From NCBI RefSeq assembly GCF_006715635.1, contig NZ_VFNP01000001.1, positions 2,852,001 to 2,916,000 on the forward strand: 64,000 nucleotides of DNA, written 5' to 3'. The position numbers were made by a program, and so were the translations under genes. Below the pieces are notes generated by a model that saw only the letters and a program-made list of their open reading frames with translations, was not told where the DNA came from and ran no database searches. Of the stretch, positions 54,533 through 62,014 are shown one piece after another. How positions within the stretch are numbered: the first letter of the stretch is position 1; the number at the start of each line of letters is the position of its first letter. The DNA is from Streptomyces sp. SLBN-118. GTDB lineage: Bacteria; Actinomycetota; Actinomycetes; Streptomycetales; Streptomycetaceae.

Positions 54533-55410
54533 TACGGCTTGGGCAGCACGCAGCCCGCCCGGCCGAGGTCGATCTTGCTGTCGAGCCCGACGCAGGGGAC
54601 TATCCCGTACGTCTCCTGGGCGTAGTTGATCCCCTTGCGCACCGTGACCTGGCCGTTCTCGTCGACCTCGCAGGGGTTGTTGTCGGTGCAGCGCCGGCCG
54701 TCCTCGTTGCCGGTGTTGTTGACGGCGACGACCTTGCCGGTGGCGTTGTCGACGACCGGCGAGCCCGAGGTACCGCCGATCGTATTGCAGCTGGAGGTGT
54801 AGCGGACCGAGTCCTTCCAGGTCCACTCACCCTCTTTCAGGCGGTAGGCGAAGCCGTCGACCGCGCAGCTGTAGATCCGCTTCCAGTACCCGGAGACGAC
54901 CTTGATGGCCGTGCCCTGCACCGGGTGCGCGGCGTTCAGTTCGAGCGCCCTGATGCCGTAGCGGCTCTGTATCTGCTGGTAGGTGCTGGTGAGTTGGTAC
55001 AGCGAGATGTCGGTGTCCGTCATCGTCGCGTACGCGATCTTGCTCGCCCGCAGCGTGGCGACTCTGCTGCCCGCGGAGTTGAGCAGTGAGAAGCTGCGGC
55101 TGGAGGGCTGGTCGACGATGACCTCACCCGCGGCCGGGAAGCCGCTCTCTATGCAGTGCCCGTTGGAGAGCACGAGGGCGGGGTCGTCGGGCTCCGATCC
55201 CGGCATCCGCACCACCGATCCGGAGCAGTTGCTGAGCGCCACCGTCCCGGCGAAGTCGACTGCCTTGGCGGTGACTTGGGCCGTAGGCCGGGCTGCCGCG
55301 GTGGTCGTGCCGGCAGGCGCCGCGTCCGCGGCGGTGACCGCGATCGCGGGCGCCGCGCCCGCCCCGAGAAGCGCCAGGGCGAGGAACGTGCCGGCGAGAG
55401 GCTTGTTCAT
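54532..55410 (-). CDS. Secreted trypsin-like serine protease
   Basis: The 292-residue exported protease has a signal peptide at about 1-24, then a chymotrypsin-fold domain. The catalytic His is in SNGHCIE, the Asp in TDTDISLYQL and the Ser in GGTSGSPVVDNATG. Six or more cysteines suggest disulfides. The substrate is unknown; similar streptomycete proteases are usually degradative. It is divergent from the first chaplin gene with a 221-bp gap. Confidence 0.9.
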   Translation of the reverse strand: MNKPLAGTFLALALLGAGAAPAIAVTAADAAPAGTTTAAARPTAQVTAKAVDFAGTVALSNCSGSVVRMPGSEPDDPALVLSNGHCIESGFPAAGEVIVDQPSSRSFSLLNSAGSRVATLRASKIAYATMTDTDISLYQLTSTYQQIQSRYGIRALELNAAHPVQGTAIKVVSGYWKRIYSCAVDGFAYRLKEGEWTWKDSVRYTSSCNTIGGTSGSPVVDNATGKVVAVNNTGNEDGRRCTDNNPCEVDENGQVTVRKGINYAQETYGIVPCVGLDSKIDLGRAGCVLPKP

Positions 55411-55548
55411 GTGGGGGTCCCCTCTTGCGACTGATGTGACCGAAGGGGTCTTCGGTTTGTCATGCGCATTGTTAGGGGATCCGGGTCGGCCGACAAGGGA
55501 TGGATTCCAGTCAGGTGCCGTCCATAGCGACGACTTTGGATATTCATC

Positions 55549-55576
55549 CGTTACCGGGCATGCGTTGCGGCGTTGA
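55549..55576 (+). promoter_or_regulatory. BldN-type sigma promoter before the first chaplin
   Basis: CGTTAC (55549-55554), a 16-bp spacer and CGTTGA (55571-55576) match the published BldN consensus CGTAAC-N16-CGTTGA in 11 of 12 positions. It lies 55 bp upstream of the chaplin start. Chaplin and rodlin genes are known BldN targets, so the match is meaningful. Confidence 0.75.
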
Positions 55577-55631
55577 AAACGTGACGGCCGCAGGTCTTGC
55601 GGCCGAGCTCTTGATCTTGCAAGGAGAACTG

Positions 55632-55874
55632 ATGTCGCGTATCACGAAGGCAGCCGCTGTTGTCGTCGGCACGGGTGCGATCCTGGCCGGCGGTGCCGGT
55701 ATGGCCGCCGCCGACGCCGGCGCGCTCGGCGCCGCCACCGACTCCCCCGGTGTCCTCTCGGGCAACGCCGTCCAGGCGCCCGTCCACGTCCCGCTCGCCG
55801 TCTGCGGCAACACCGCGGACGTCGTCGGGCTGCTCAACCCGGCCTTCGGCGGCCAGTGCGTGCTCGGCGGCTGA
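55632..55874 (+). CDS. Short chaplin 1
   Basis: The 80-residue secreted amyloid-forming surface protein has a signal peptide at about 1-27 (ending MAAADA). One chaplin domain follows: SPGVLSGNAVQAPVHVPLAV, then CGNTADVVGLLNPAFGGQC. The two cysteines would form a disulfide as in ChpD-H. Chaplins make aerial hyphae and spores hydrophobic. ATG 55632 has AAGGAGAA upstream, and a BldN-like promoter precedes it. A long terminator follows. Confidence 0.95.
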   Translation: MSRITKAAAVVVGTGAILAGGAGMAAADAGALGAATDSPGVLSGNAVQAPVHVPLAVCGNTADVVGLLNPAFGGQCVLGG

Positions 55875-55888
55875 CTCCTTCCCCGAGC

Positions 55889-55927
55889 ACTGCGGCCTCC
55901 CCCTTGTCGAAAGGGGGAGGCCGCAGT
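55889..55927. terminator. Terminator after chaplin 1
   Basis: A 17-bp perfect stem (55889-55905 with 55911-55927) lies between chaplin 1 and the convergent DUF5949 gene. Confidence 0.88.
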
Positions 55928-55968
55928 CGTGTCAGGCCGCAGTCGTATGTCGCCGCCGGACGGTCCGG

Positions 55969-56469
55969 TCAGCGGCGCAGCCGGCTCACCGGCAGCAGGA
56001 TGTGCGCCGCGCTGGTGAGGGTGTCCTGGTCGCCGAGGAAGGCCTGGAGCATCTCCTCGGTGACGGGCCGGCCCGGGACCGCCTCCGGCCACGGGCGGCT
56101 GGCCACCATGAAGTGCGCGTGGCCGCGCTGTTCGGCGGCAGTGAGCCACTCCTGCGGGGCACGGCACTGCACGCTCAGGTACGGCATGTTGAGGACGGCG
56201 TGCCCGCCCTCGACGAGCAGCCGGATCGGGGAGTTGTTTGCGACGGTGGCGTCGTACAGGCCACCGCCCGGCGTGAGCCCCAGCTCGTCGATCACAGCGA
56301 GGAGTGCCGCCTCGCCCGCCTCGGCGCCTGCTGCGCCGTCGCCGAGGGAGTAGGCGATCAGATAGGGCATGTCATGGCCCTCTTCGGGGTCCCCGGTCCA
56401 CGCGAGCACCGAAAGGGTGCCCAAATGGCTGCGCTGGACGGTGTTCTGGGAAGGGGAAGCAGTGGTCAT
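55969..56469 (-). CDS. DUF5949-like conserved Streptomyces protein
   Basis: The 166-residue soluble protein has phrases typical of a family I recall as DUF5949: LGTLSVLAWTG, DMPYLIAYSLGDG, LLVEGGHAVLNMPYLSVQCR and HFMVASRPWPEAVPGRPVTE. No function is known. No signal peptide or membrane helix is present. It is convergent with chaplin 1 and separated from it by a terminator, so it is probably unrelated to the surface coat. Confidence 0.75.
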   Translation of the reverse strand: MTTASPSQNTVQRSHLGTLSVLAWTGDPEEGHDMPYLIAYSLGDGAAGAEAGEAALLAVIDELGLTPGGGLYDATVANNSPIRLLVEGGHAVLNMPYLSVQCRAPQEWLTAAEQRGHAHFMVASRPWPEAVPGRPVTEEMLQAFLGDQDTLTSAAHILLPVSRLRR

Positions 56470-56669
56470 GGCTCGGCACCCTAATGCCCTGCTGACCAGG
56501 TGAAGTCAACCGTTCACCTGGATGGCGGAGTCAGAAATGGCAGGTGCTGCATCGAGTGGCGGAAGGGGATGTCACCGATACGTGCGACGGGGTCGAAAAG
56601 CCGTTCCTCCCGTCCCCCGATGCCCTGCCCCGGCAGTGACTTCGCCCGCGGGCGCGCGTTGGCGATCTT

Positions 56670-56972
56670 ATGGGAAGGACCAACGCCACTGCCCGATGGC
56701 AGCGCGTCCAGACGCTCTCAGCCCCGAACCCGGCGAGTCCGCCCGCCGGGTCCAGTCCCCTCTACGAACAGCTCGCCCGGGAGTGGGCAGCGGCCGGCCG
56801 CACGGTGCCGGGCAGGCCCGACGCGGAGTGGACCCGCCTTACCCGTTACCCGCCGCAACCGACGGGAGAAGCCGACATTCTCCCTGGCCCCCCGCCGCCG
56901 CGCAGGGGCTGGCTCCACGACCTGCCCCCGGTTTCCAACAGCTTTTCGGCAAAAGGCGGTTCGGCCCAATAG
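56670..56972 (+). CDS. Small hypothetical protein
   Basis: The frame of 100 residues has a proline-rich ends-and-core pattern. The central part, SSPLYEQLAREWAAAGRTVP followed by GRPDAEWTRL, resembles small uncharacterised streptomycete proteins with a PLY-QL-EW-AAGR-VPG pattern as I remember them. There is no clear ribosome binding site at ATG 56670, and the true start could be a few codons later. No function is suggested. Confidence 0.45.
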   Translation: MGRTNATARWQRVQTLSAPNPASPPAGSSPLYEQLAREWAAAGRTVPGRPDAEWTRLTRYPPQPTGEADILPGPPPPRRGWLHDLPPVSNSFSAKGGSAQ

Positions 56973-57114
56973 CAGCTGATACGAGAATCGCTGCCCGCGT
57001 CGCGTGGGTACGGCATCGAGCCAGGCGCCGGAGCCAGGGTTTCTCGCCCGGCCGGGTCTCGTTACCCATGTCGACGACGGCGAGAATCGCCGCCGGAGAA
57101 AGGGATTCGAAGAG

Positions 57115-57405
57115 ATGAAGTACTCGAGGGTTGCTGCGATTATTGCGGGCTCCGTAGCGGCGATGGGGGCTGCGTCTCCCGCAATGGCCGCCACCACGAC
57201 GTCCATGCCGCCCATGAGCCTCAATGGCGGTCTCGCCCAGGCCATCAGCCAGGCACCGCTCCTGGACGGCCAGGGGTCCGTGGTGAGCGATGTCGCCGAC
57301 ACCGCGAGCGGGGTGAACACCTTCGAGGGCGACGCCCCGCAGCAGGTCCAGAAGTCGGCCGGCGCACTCACTCCGATGCTGGGCGGCGTCGAACTCGGCG
57401 GCTGA
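57115..57405 (+). CDS. Small secreted protein within the chaplin/rodlin cluster
   Basis: The 96-residue protein has a signal peptide at about 1-25 (MKYSRVAAIIAGSVAAMGAA, then SPAMAA). The mature part is only about 70 residues, without cysteine and without a recognised domain (SMPPMSLNGGLAQAISQAPL, GALTPMLGGVELGG). Signal peptide and position among chaplins and rodlins point to a surface or spore-coat role, by inference. ATG 57115 is preceded by GAAAGGGA-like purines. Confidence 0.7.
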   Translation: MKYSRVAAIIAGSVAAMGAASPAMAATTTSMPPMSLNGGLAQAISQAPLLDGQGSVVSDVADTASGVNTFEGDAPQQVQKSAGALTPMLGGVELGG

Positions 57406-57502
57406 ACCGCCCGTCTGCGGCTATGTGTTCAGGAGAGGGTGCGACCTCCGTGGCCGCACCCCCTTCCTCCGTACTCGCCGTTCCGCCGGCTCGGAACCGC
57501 AC

Positions 57503-57542
57503 AAGGGTGGCGCAACCGGTCCGTACCGGTGGCGCCACCCTT
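57503..57542. terminator. Hairpin between convergent small secreted protein and chaplin 2
   Basis: An 11-bp perfect outer stem (57503-57513 with 57532-57542) encloses a smaller ACCGGT repeat. It lies 13 bp past the chaplin 2 stop. Confidence 0.75.
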
Positions 57543-57555
57543 GCGTGGAACGAGA

Positions 57556-57795
57556 TCAGTCGGCCGCGCAGATGTTGCCGAAGGTCGGGTTCAGCAGGGC
57601 GATCGCGTCGACCGTGTTCCCGCAGAGGGCGACCGGCACGTGCACCGGGACCTGGGCGGCATTGCCCGACAGCACGCCCGGCGAGCCCGTGGCTGCACCC
57701 TGCGCACCGGAGTCGGCGAACGCGGCGCCCGCCGCGGAACCAGCGGCGAGACCTGCGGTGGCCAGGACCAGGGCGGCCTTCTTGGCAGTCTTCAT
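57556..57795 (-). CDS. Short chaplin 2
   Basis: The 79-residue chaplin has a signal peptide at about 1-28 (ending AFADSG). The single chaplin domain is SPGVLSGNAAQVPVHVPVAL, then CGNTVDAIALLNPTFGNIC. Both cysteines are conserved. ATG 57795 has AGAAGG about 12 bases upstream. It is on the opposite strand to the other two chaplins and divergent from rodlin 1, with a 235-bp gap. No clear BldN promoter was found in front of it. Confidence 0.94.
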   Translation of the reverse strand: MKTAKKAALVLATAGLAAGSAAGAAFADSGAQGAATGSPGVLSGNAAQVPVHVPVALCGNTVDAIALLNPTFGNICAAD

Positions 57796-58030
57796 GGGAA
57801 ATAGCACCTTCTGTTCGATGTTCTGCCCAACATTAGGGCTCACACAGATCGAAACGGATTACCCATAGAGATGACACGGCCGACACCACCGATGCCCCCT
57901 GTTCGGCCCAATATCCCTACGAGCACGGCAATTTGGGGCCGATTGAGTGAACCGGGAGAACCAATGCTCAGGGGTTCCAGTTGTCCAGGGAGCTCCATCG
58001 GCGGGCATCCACGAAACCTAAGGACGGAAC

Positions 58031-58441
58031 ATGCTCAAGAAGGTTATGGCGACTGCGGCGGTCACCCTCTCCGTGGCGGCCGCGGGCGCGGCGATGGCTC
58101 CGCAGGCTATGGCCATCGGGAACGACACCGGCACGACCTCGGAAAGCGGCACCAACTCCTCGCAGGTTTACGGCAACGCCGAGACCTGGGGCGACATGAG
58201 CCCGCAGATGGGCCTCGTCCAGGGCTCGCTCAACAAGCCCTGCGTCGGCCTGCCGGCCAAGGCCGATGTCGGCTCGCTCCTCGGCGTCGTCCCCGTCTCC
58301 GTGCAGGACATCCCGGTCCTGTCGAGCCCGCAGACCCAGCAGTGCACCGAGAACTCGACCCAGGCCAAGGGCGACGAGGCGCTGTCCCACATCCTCGACG
58401 ACATCTCGGCCCTGTCCGGCAACGGCTCGTCCGGCATCTGA
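58031..58441 (+). CDS. Rodlin 1
   Basis: The 136-residue rodlin has a signal peptide at about 1-28 (ending PQAMAIG). The mature domain has WGDMSPQMGLVQGSLNKPC, VPVSVQDIPVLSSPQTQQC and NSTQAKGDEALSHILDDIS. Two cysteines are conserved. Rodlins align chaplin fibrils into the rodlet layer of aerial hyphae and spores. The start ATG 58031 has AAGGACGG upstream. Its 3' half is almost identical in DNA to rodlin 2. A 12-bp terminator hairpin follows. Confidence 0.95.
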   Translation: MLKKVMATAAVTLSVAAAGAAMAPQAMAIGNDTGTTSESGTNSSQVYGNAETWGDMSPQMGLVQGSLNKPCVGLPAKADVGSLLGVVPVSVQDIPVLSSPQTQQCTENSTQAKGDEALSHILDDISALSGNGSSGI

Positions 58442-58468
58442 ACCCCGCCCCTCGGGGCGTGAGCCAGC

Positions 58469-58504
58469 AAGACCCCGGCGCCTCTCGCAGGCCGCCGGGG
58501 TCTT
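58469..58504. terminator. Terminator after rodlin 1
   Basis: A 12-bp perfect stem (58469-58480 with 58493-58504) ends in TCTT. It separates rodlin 1 from the convergent VKOR gene. Confidence 0.85.
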
Positions 58505-58554
58505 CGCTGTCCGTGCTTCGCTGGTCCGTGCTTCGCTGTCAGTACGGGTACCGC

Positions 58555-59196
58555 TCAGCCGGTCCAGAAGTCCCACCAGCGGGTGAGGACGAGCATCCCG
58601 ATGATGCCGATCCACAGCACCGGCGGCATCCAGTGGAACTCCAGCAGCCCCTTGCGCAGCCCCTGGGGCACCTTGATGATCCGGTACTCGATGTTGTGCA
58701 GCGTGACGTAGCAGAACATCACGATGGTGGCGATCCAGGCCAGCGAGCACCACAGGCACAGCGCGTTGATCTCGTACAGCGACTGGTACTGCAGCCAGCT
58801 GCAGAAGCCCACCCCGAACAGGCACCCGGCATTGAGCCCCAGCCAGTACCAGCGCCTGAACCGCGCCCCCGCCAGCAGCGCCGCACCGATCGCGATCACC
58901 ACCGAGTAGGCCACCAGCCCCAGCATCGGATTCGGGAACCCGAACGCCGACGCCTGCCCGCTCTTCATGATGTTCCCGCACGACACCACCGGATTCAGAC
59001 TGCACCCCGGCGTGAACCCCGGGTCCTCCAGCAGTTTGAACTTGTCGATCGTGATCACCCACGACGCCAGCAGACCCGCCGCACCCGTGATCACCAGAAG
59101 CCACGAGAAAGCACGACTGCCGCCGATGCCTTCCCCCCGAGCCCTTCGGCTTCTCCGCTGCCCGACGGACACCGGTCCCTCTGCTGTCATTGTCAT
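58555..59196 (-). CDS. Vitamin K epoxide reductase (VKOR) family disulfide-forming protein
   Basis: The 213-residue membrane protein has five hydrophobic helices. The VKOR redox pairs are present: the loop cysteines in GCSLNPVVSCGNIM (about 65-74) and the active CxxC in INALCLWCSLAW (about 149-152). Actinobacterial VKORs reoxidise DsbA-like proteins and so make disulfides in exported proteins. Its placement between two rodlins and three cysteine-pair chaplins suggests it serves their folding. No DsbA gene is adjacent. Confidence 0.92.
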   Translation of the reverse strand: MTMTAEGPVSVGQRRSRRARGEGIGGSRAFSWLLVITGAAGLLASWVITIDKFKLLEDPGFTPGCSLNPVVSCGNIMKSGQASAFGFPNPMLGLVAYSVVIAIGAALLAGARFRRWYWLGLNAGCLFGVGFCSWLQYQSLYEINALCLWCSLAWIATIVMFCYVTLHNIEYRIIKVPQGLRKGLLEFHWMPPVLWIGIIGMLVLTRWWDFWTG

Positions 59197-59613
59197 GTAG
59201 TTTTCACCGCTTCGATTGCGTGCTGGACACCCTCATTGTGCCCCAATTCAGGATTGCTCCGATCGCCGCGAATTCATTCGGCAAACGGGTGAATACGGAG
59301 CCGGACGGCCCTGCGGAGGTGATGGAATGGCCATGCAGACCGTGCATGGGATCTGCTCCGGTTGCAGGCCTCCAGCCGGCGGCGCATTGCGTCGTGGGGC
59401 AGTCGTGCTTCCTGTTGGCATGGCGCATCCGGGTACCCGCGACGATCTGCTCCCGTCGGCGGAGGGCCTTCTGACAGCCCTCCGCCGATATTTCATTCCG
59501 GGCCTTATATCAAATCGTTGCGGCATTCGGGTGAATACGCGGAACCAAACCCGCGGGATCCAGTTGATCAGTCTGCTCCACGATCGATCGATCAAAGCGA
59601 AAAGGGACACAAA
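59197..59613. other. Gap between VKOR and rodlin 2
   Basis: No credible gene is seen in these 417 bp. The stretch contains a 12-bp hairpin (59456-59467 with 59477-59488) and two copies of CGGGTGAATACG at about 59287 and 59528. The second copy lies about 85 bp before rodlin 2. The region must hold both divergent promoters. Confidence 0.5.
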
Positions 59614-60024
59614 GTGATCAAGAAGATTCTGGCGACTGCGGCCGTCACTGCTTCGATGGTGGGCGTCGGTGCTTCGATGGCCCCTCAGGCCCTGGCTATC
59701 GGCAACGACGGGGGCACCATGTCGACCAGCGGCGAGGGCGCCTCGCAGGAGTACGGCACCTCCGCCACCCACGGCGACATGAGCCCGCAGATGGGCATCG
59801 CCCAGGGCTCGCTCAACAAGCCCTGCGTCGGCCTGCCGGCCAAGGCCGATGTCGGCTCGCTCCTCGGCGTCGTCCCCGTCTCCGCTCAGGACATCCCGGT
59901 CCTGTCGAGCCCGCAGACCCAGCAGTGCACCGAGAACTCGACCCAGGCCAAGGGCGACGAGGCGCTGTCCCACATCCTCGACTACATCTCGGCCCTGTCC
60001 GGCAACGGCTCCGCCGACAGCTGA
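59614..60024 (+). CDS. Rodlin 2
   Basis: The 136-residue rodlin has a signal peptide at about 1-28 (ending PQALAIG). Its mature domain is almost the same as that of rodlin 1 (MGIAQGSLNKPC, VPVSAQDIPVLSSPQ, GDEALSHILDYIS). GTG 59614 has AAAGGGA upstream. Streptomyces often has an rdlA/rdlB pair; here the two copies are in the same orientation with VKOR between them rather than divergent. A hairpin followed by T residues ends the gene. Confidence 0.95.
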   Translation: MIKKILATAAVTASMVGVGASMAPQALAIGNDGGTMSTSGEGASQEYGTSATHGDMSPQMGIAQGSLNKPCVGLPAKADVGSLLGVVPVSAQDIPVLSSPQTQQCTENSTQAKGDEALSHILDYISALSGNGSADS

Positions 60025-60040
60025 CACATACAGCGGCAGC

Positions 60041-60075
60041 GTGCACCCCCGAGCGCCGAGCGTTCGGGGGTGCAC
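60041..60075 (+). terminator. Terminator after rodlin 2
   Basis: A 12-bp perfect stem (60041-60052 with 60064-60075) is followed by TCTTTTC. The rest of the gap to 60346 is comparatively AT-rich around 60100-60180 and shows no gene. Confidence 0.85.
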
Positions 60076-60346
60076 TCTTTTCAGGGCGCCAACTGTTCCG
60101 GCGAATGAGAAAATGACGCCCCGCGAAGCAAGAAGGGCGTTATCGCCAAGAAACTACTCGGCAGTTAAATAAAAATGCTCGCGGGGCATCCGAGTGACTT
60201 CTCGAACGGGCGGCCATATTGAGGTTTCTTTGCGGGAATCCAGTCGTTACTAGTCCATACAGCGGTGTCCATGAACAGGAAACTGGCAGCGCAGCCCGCG
60301 ACGGTCGCGCCTGCGTACGGGCACCACTGCTGAAAGGATCACAAAG

Positions 60347-60580
60347 ATGAAGTACAAGAAGGCTGCTGCCGTCGTAGCGGGCGTCATCATGGCCGTGGGC
60401 GGCGCCGCCCCCGCCATGGCGGACGCGGGCGCCGAGGGCGCCGCCGTCGGTTCTCCCGGCGTCCTGTCCGGCAACGTCATTCAGGTTCCGCTCGACCTTC
60501 CGCTGATCGCCTGCGGCAACTCGCTCAACCTGATCGCCATGCTGAACCCGACCTTCGGCAACGCCTGCGCCACCGACTGA
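60347..60580 (+). CDS. Short chaplin 3
   Basis: The 77-residue chaplin has a signal peptide at about 1-25 (ending PAMADA). Its domain is SPGVLSGNVIQVPLDLPLIA, then CGNSLNLIAMLNPTFGNAC. Both cysteines are conserved. ATG 60347 follows GAAAGGATCA. It is more hydrophobic (VIQVPLDLPLI) than the other two and resembles ChpE/ChpH-type short chaplins. A long hairpin follows. A CGTTAC lies about 100 bp upstream but without a good -10 partner. Confidence 0.94.
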   Translation: MKYKKAAAVVAGVIMAVGGAAPAMADAGAEGAAVGSPGVLSGNVIQVPLDLPLIACGNSLNLIAMLNPTFGNACATD

Positions 60581-60593
60581 CTTTCAGCACCGA

Positions 60594-60631
60594 GCGGCCC
60601 CGAGGAGCGCGAGAGCTCGCCTCGGGGCCGC
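60594..60631. terminator. Terminator after chaplin 3
   Basis: An 11-bp perfect stem (60594-60604 with 60621-60631) lies 13 bp after the stop. Confidence 0.85.
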
Positions 60632-60819
60632 CTTTGCGTGCATCCGGCCATGGAGGGCGGCTGGCCAATAACGACCCTAGTCAGCCGTTCTGTTGGTACC
60701 TACCATTCAGGTCGATCCGGCTCTTCGAGAAGTGCCAGGAAGTGTTTGAAGAGTTGACATGTCCATGGCCACATGGCTTGTTCCGGATGAACCCCTCACA
60801 TTCCCCCGATGGGAGAATC

Positions 60820-61470
60820 ATGTCCCGTGCACTTTTCGCAGGCGGCGCGACAGCGGCAATTCTCGCTTCGCTGCTGGCCGCTCAGGACGCATCCGCGGTC
60901 AGCGCCACACCCCCTGACAAAATCACGATCGACATCGCAACGGTCAATGGATCGGGCTGTCGCCCGGGAACCGCCGCGGTGGCCGTGTCCGAGGACAACA
61001 CAGCCTTCACCGTGACGTACAGCGAGTACCTCGCCAAAGTGGGCGTGGGCGCGGGCCCGACCGACTTCCGCAAGAACTGCCAGCTCAACCTGATCGTCCA
61101 TGTTCCGCAGGGCTTCACGTACGCGATAGCCCGGGCCGACTACCGCGGCTTCGCGAGCCTCCAGTCCGGCGCCACGGCGATACAGAAAGCCTCGTACTAC
61201 TTCCAGGGATCGCCGGATACGGCGGCCAGAAATCACCCCTTCAAGGGCCCACTCGACGACAACTGGCAGGCGTCGGACTCCACGGAATGGGGCCAGTTGG
61301 TATGGGCACCGTGCGGAGTGAAGCGTAACTTCAACATCAACACCGAAGTGCGTGTGAACGCAGGGACATCGGACCCCAAGAAAACGACGAGTTTCATGAC
61401 GATGGACTCGACGGACGGCTCCATCAACACCATCTACCGGCTCGCATGGAAGGAATGCGAGGAGTCCTGA
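60820..61470 (+). CDS. DUF4360 secreted protein
   Basis: The 216-residue exported protein has a signal peptide at about 1-27 (ending DASAVS). The DUF4360 domain reads DKITIDIATVNGSGCRPGTA, DFRKNCQLNLIVHVPQGFTY, WAPCGVKRNFNINTEVRVNA and RLAWKEC. Four cysteines are conserved and probably paired. The function is unknown; the family occurs in fungi and actinobacteria as secreted proteins. ATG 60820 was chosen because GGGAGA precedes it and the signal peptide starts there. It may share the VKOR pathway. Confidence 0.87.
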   Translation: MSRALFAGGATAAILASLLAAQDASAVSATPPDKITIDIATVNGSGCRPGTAAVAVSEDNTAFTVTYSEYLAKVGVGAGPTDFRKNCQLNLIVHVPQGFTYAIARADYRGFASLQSGATAIQKASYYFQGSPDTAARNHPFKGPLDDNWQASDSTEWGQLVWAPCGVKRNFNINTEVRVNAGTSDPKKTTSFMTMDSTDGSINTIYRLAWKECEES

Positions 61471-61481
61471 GACGTCCCACT

Positions 61482-61512
61482 GCCCCGGCCGCCCCTTTGC
61501 GGTGGCCGGGGC
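61482..61512. terminator. Terminator after DUF4360 gene
   Basis: A 9-bp perfect stem, GCCCCGGCC/GGCCGGGGC (61482-61490 with 61504-61512), lies 11 bp after the stop. Confidence 0.75.
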
Positions 61513-61553
61513 GCTGTCGACCGTCCCGTTGCTGCGGACCCGGACTCTTCCGT

Positions 61554-61820
61554 TCAGTCGAGGACCGCGACGGCATCGATCTCAATCAGGTGCTCCGGTA
61601 CGTCCAGTGCCGCGACGCCCAGCAGCGAGGCCGACGGTACCGGGGTGACCCCCAGTTTCCCGGTCGCCCGGGTGATCCCCTCGAAGAGCAGGGGCATCTT
61701 GTCGGTGGTCCGGTCGACGACGCAGACGGTCAGCTTCGCCACGCGTCGAAGGAGCCGCCGGCCTCGGCCAGGGCGGTGGCGATGTTGAGGCAGGCATTGA
61801 GGACTCTCCACGGGCAAGGT
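61554..61820 (-). pseudogene. RidA-family remnant
   Basis: The minus strand encodes a RidA C-terminus, VAKLTVCVVDRTTDKMPLLF and then ASLLGVAALDVPEHLIEIDA. The preceding RidA segment, VLNACLNIATALAEAGGSFD, is in another frame. A one-base deletion near 61747 separates them. The first 45-50 residues of a RidA protein are missing, and no start is in place. It is a decayed paralogue of the intact RidA at 48469. Confidence 0.8.
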
Positions 61821-62014
61821 GACGAGGACAACATCGGCCCGTCCGCTTTCGGCTCTCGTAGCGCAAACCGCAGGCGCAGGGACCGTACCGGTGGCCGTTT
61901 CGAAGGGAAGCGGGCACGCTCACCGGCCCGATGCAACAAACCGGACATTCGCGCCACGTCCCGGTGGCCGAAAACAGCAAGCGATCAGCTTTACGCGCCC
62001 GTAAGCTCACGGGC

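Noticed and set aside
59204..59428. Minus-strand 74-codon frame upstream of rodlin 2
   Set aside because: It has no ribosome binding site, no signal peptide and no recognisable composition, and it overlaps the VKOR promoter region.
60245..60272. CGTTAC upstream of chaplin 3 considered as a BldN promoter
   Set aside because: No CGTTGA-like -10 element occurs at 15-18 bp spacing.
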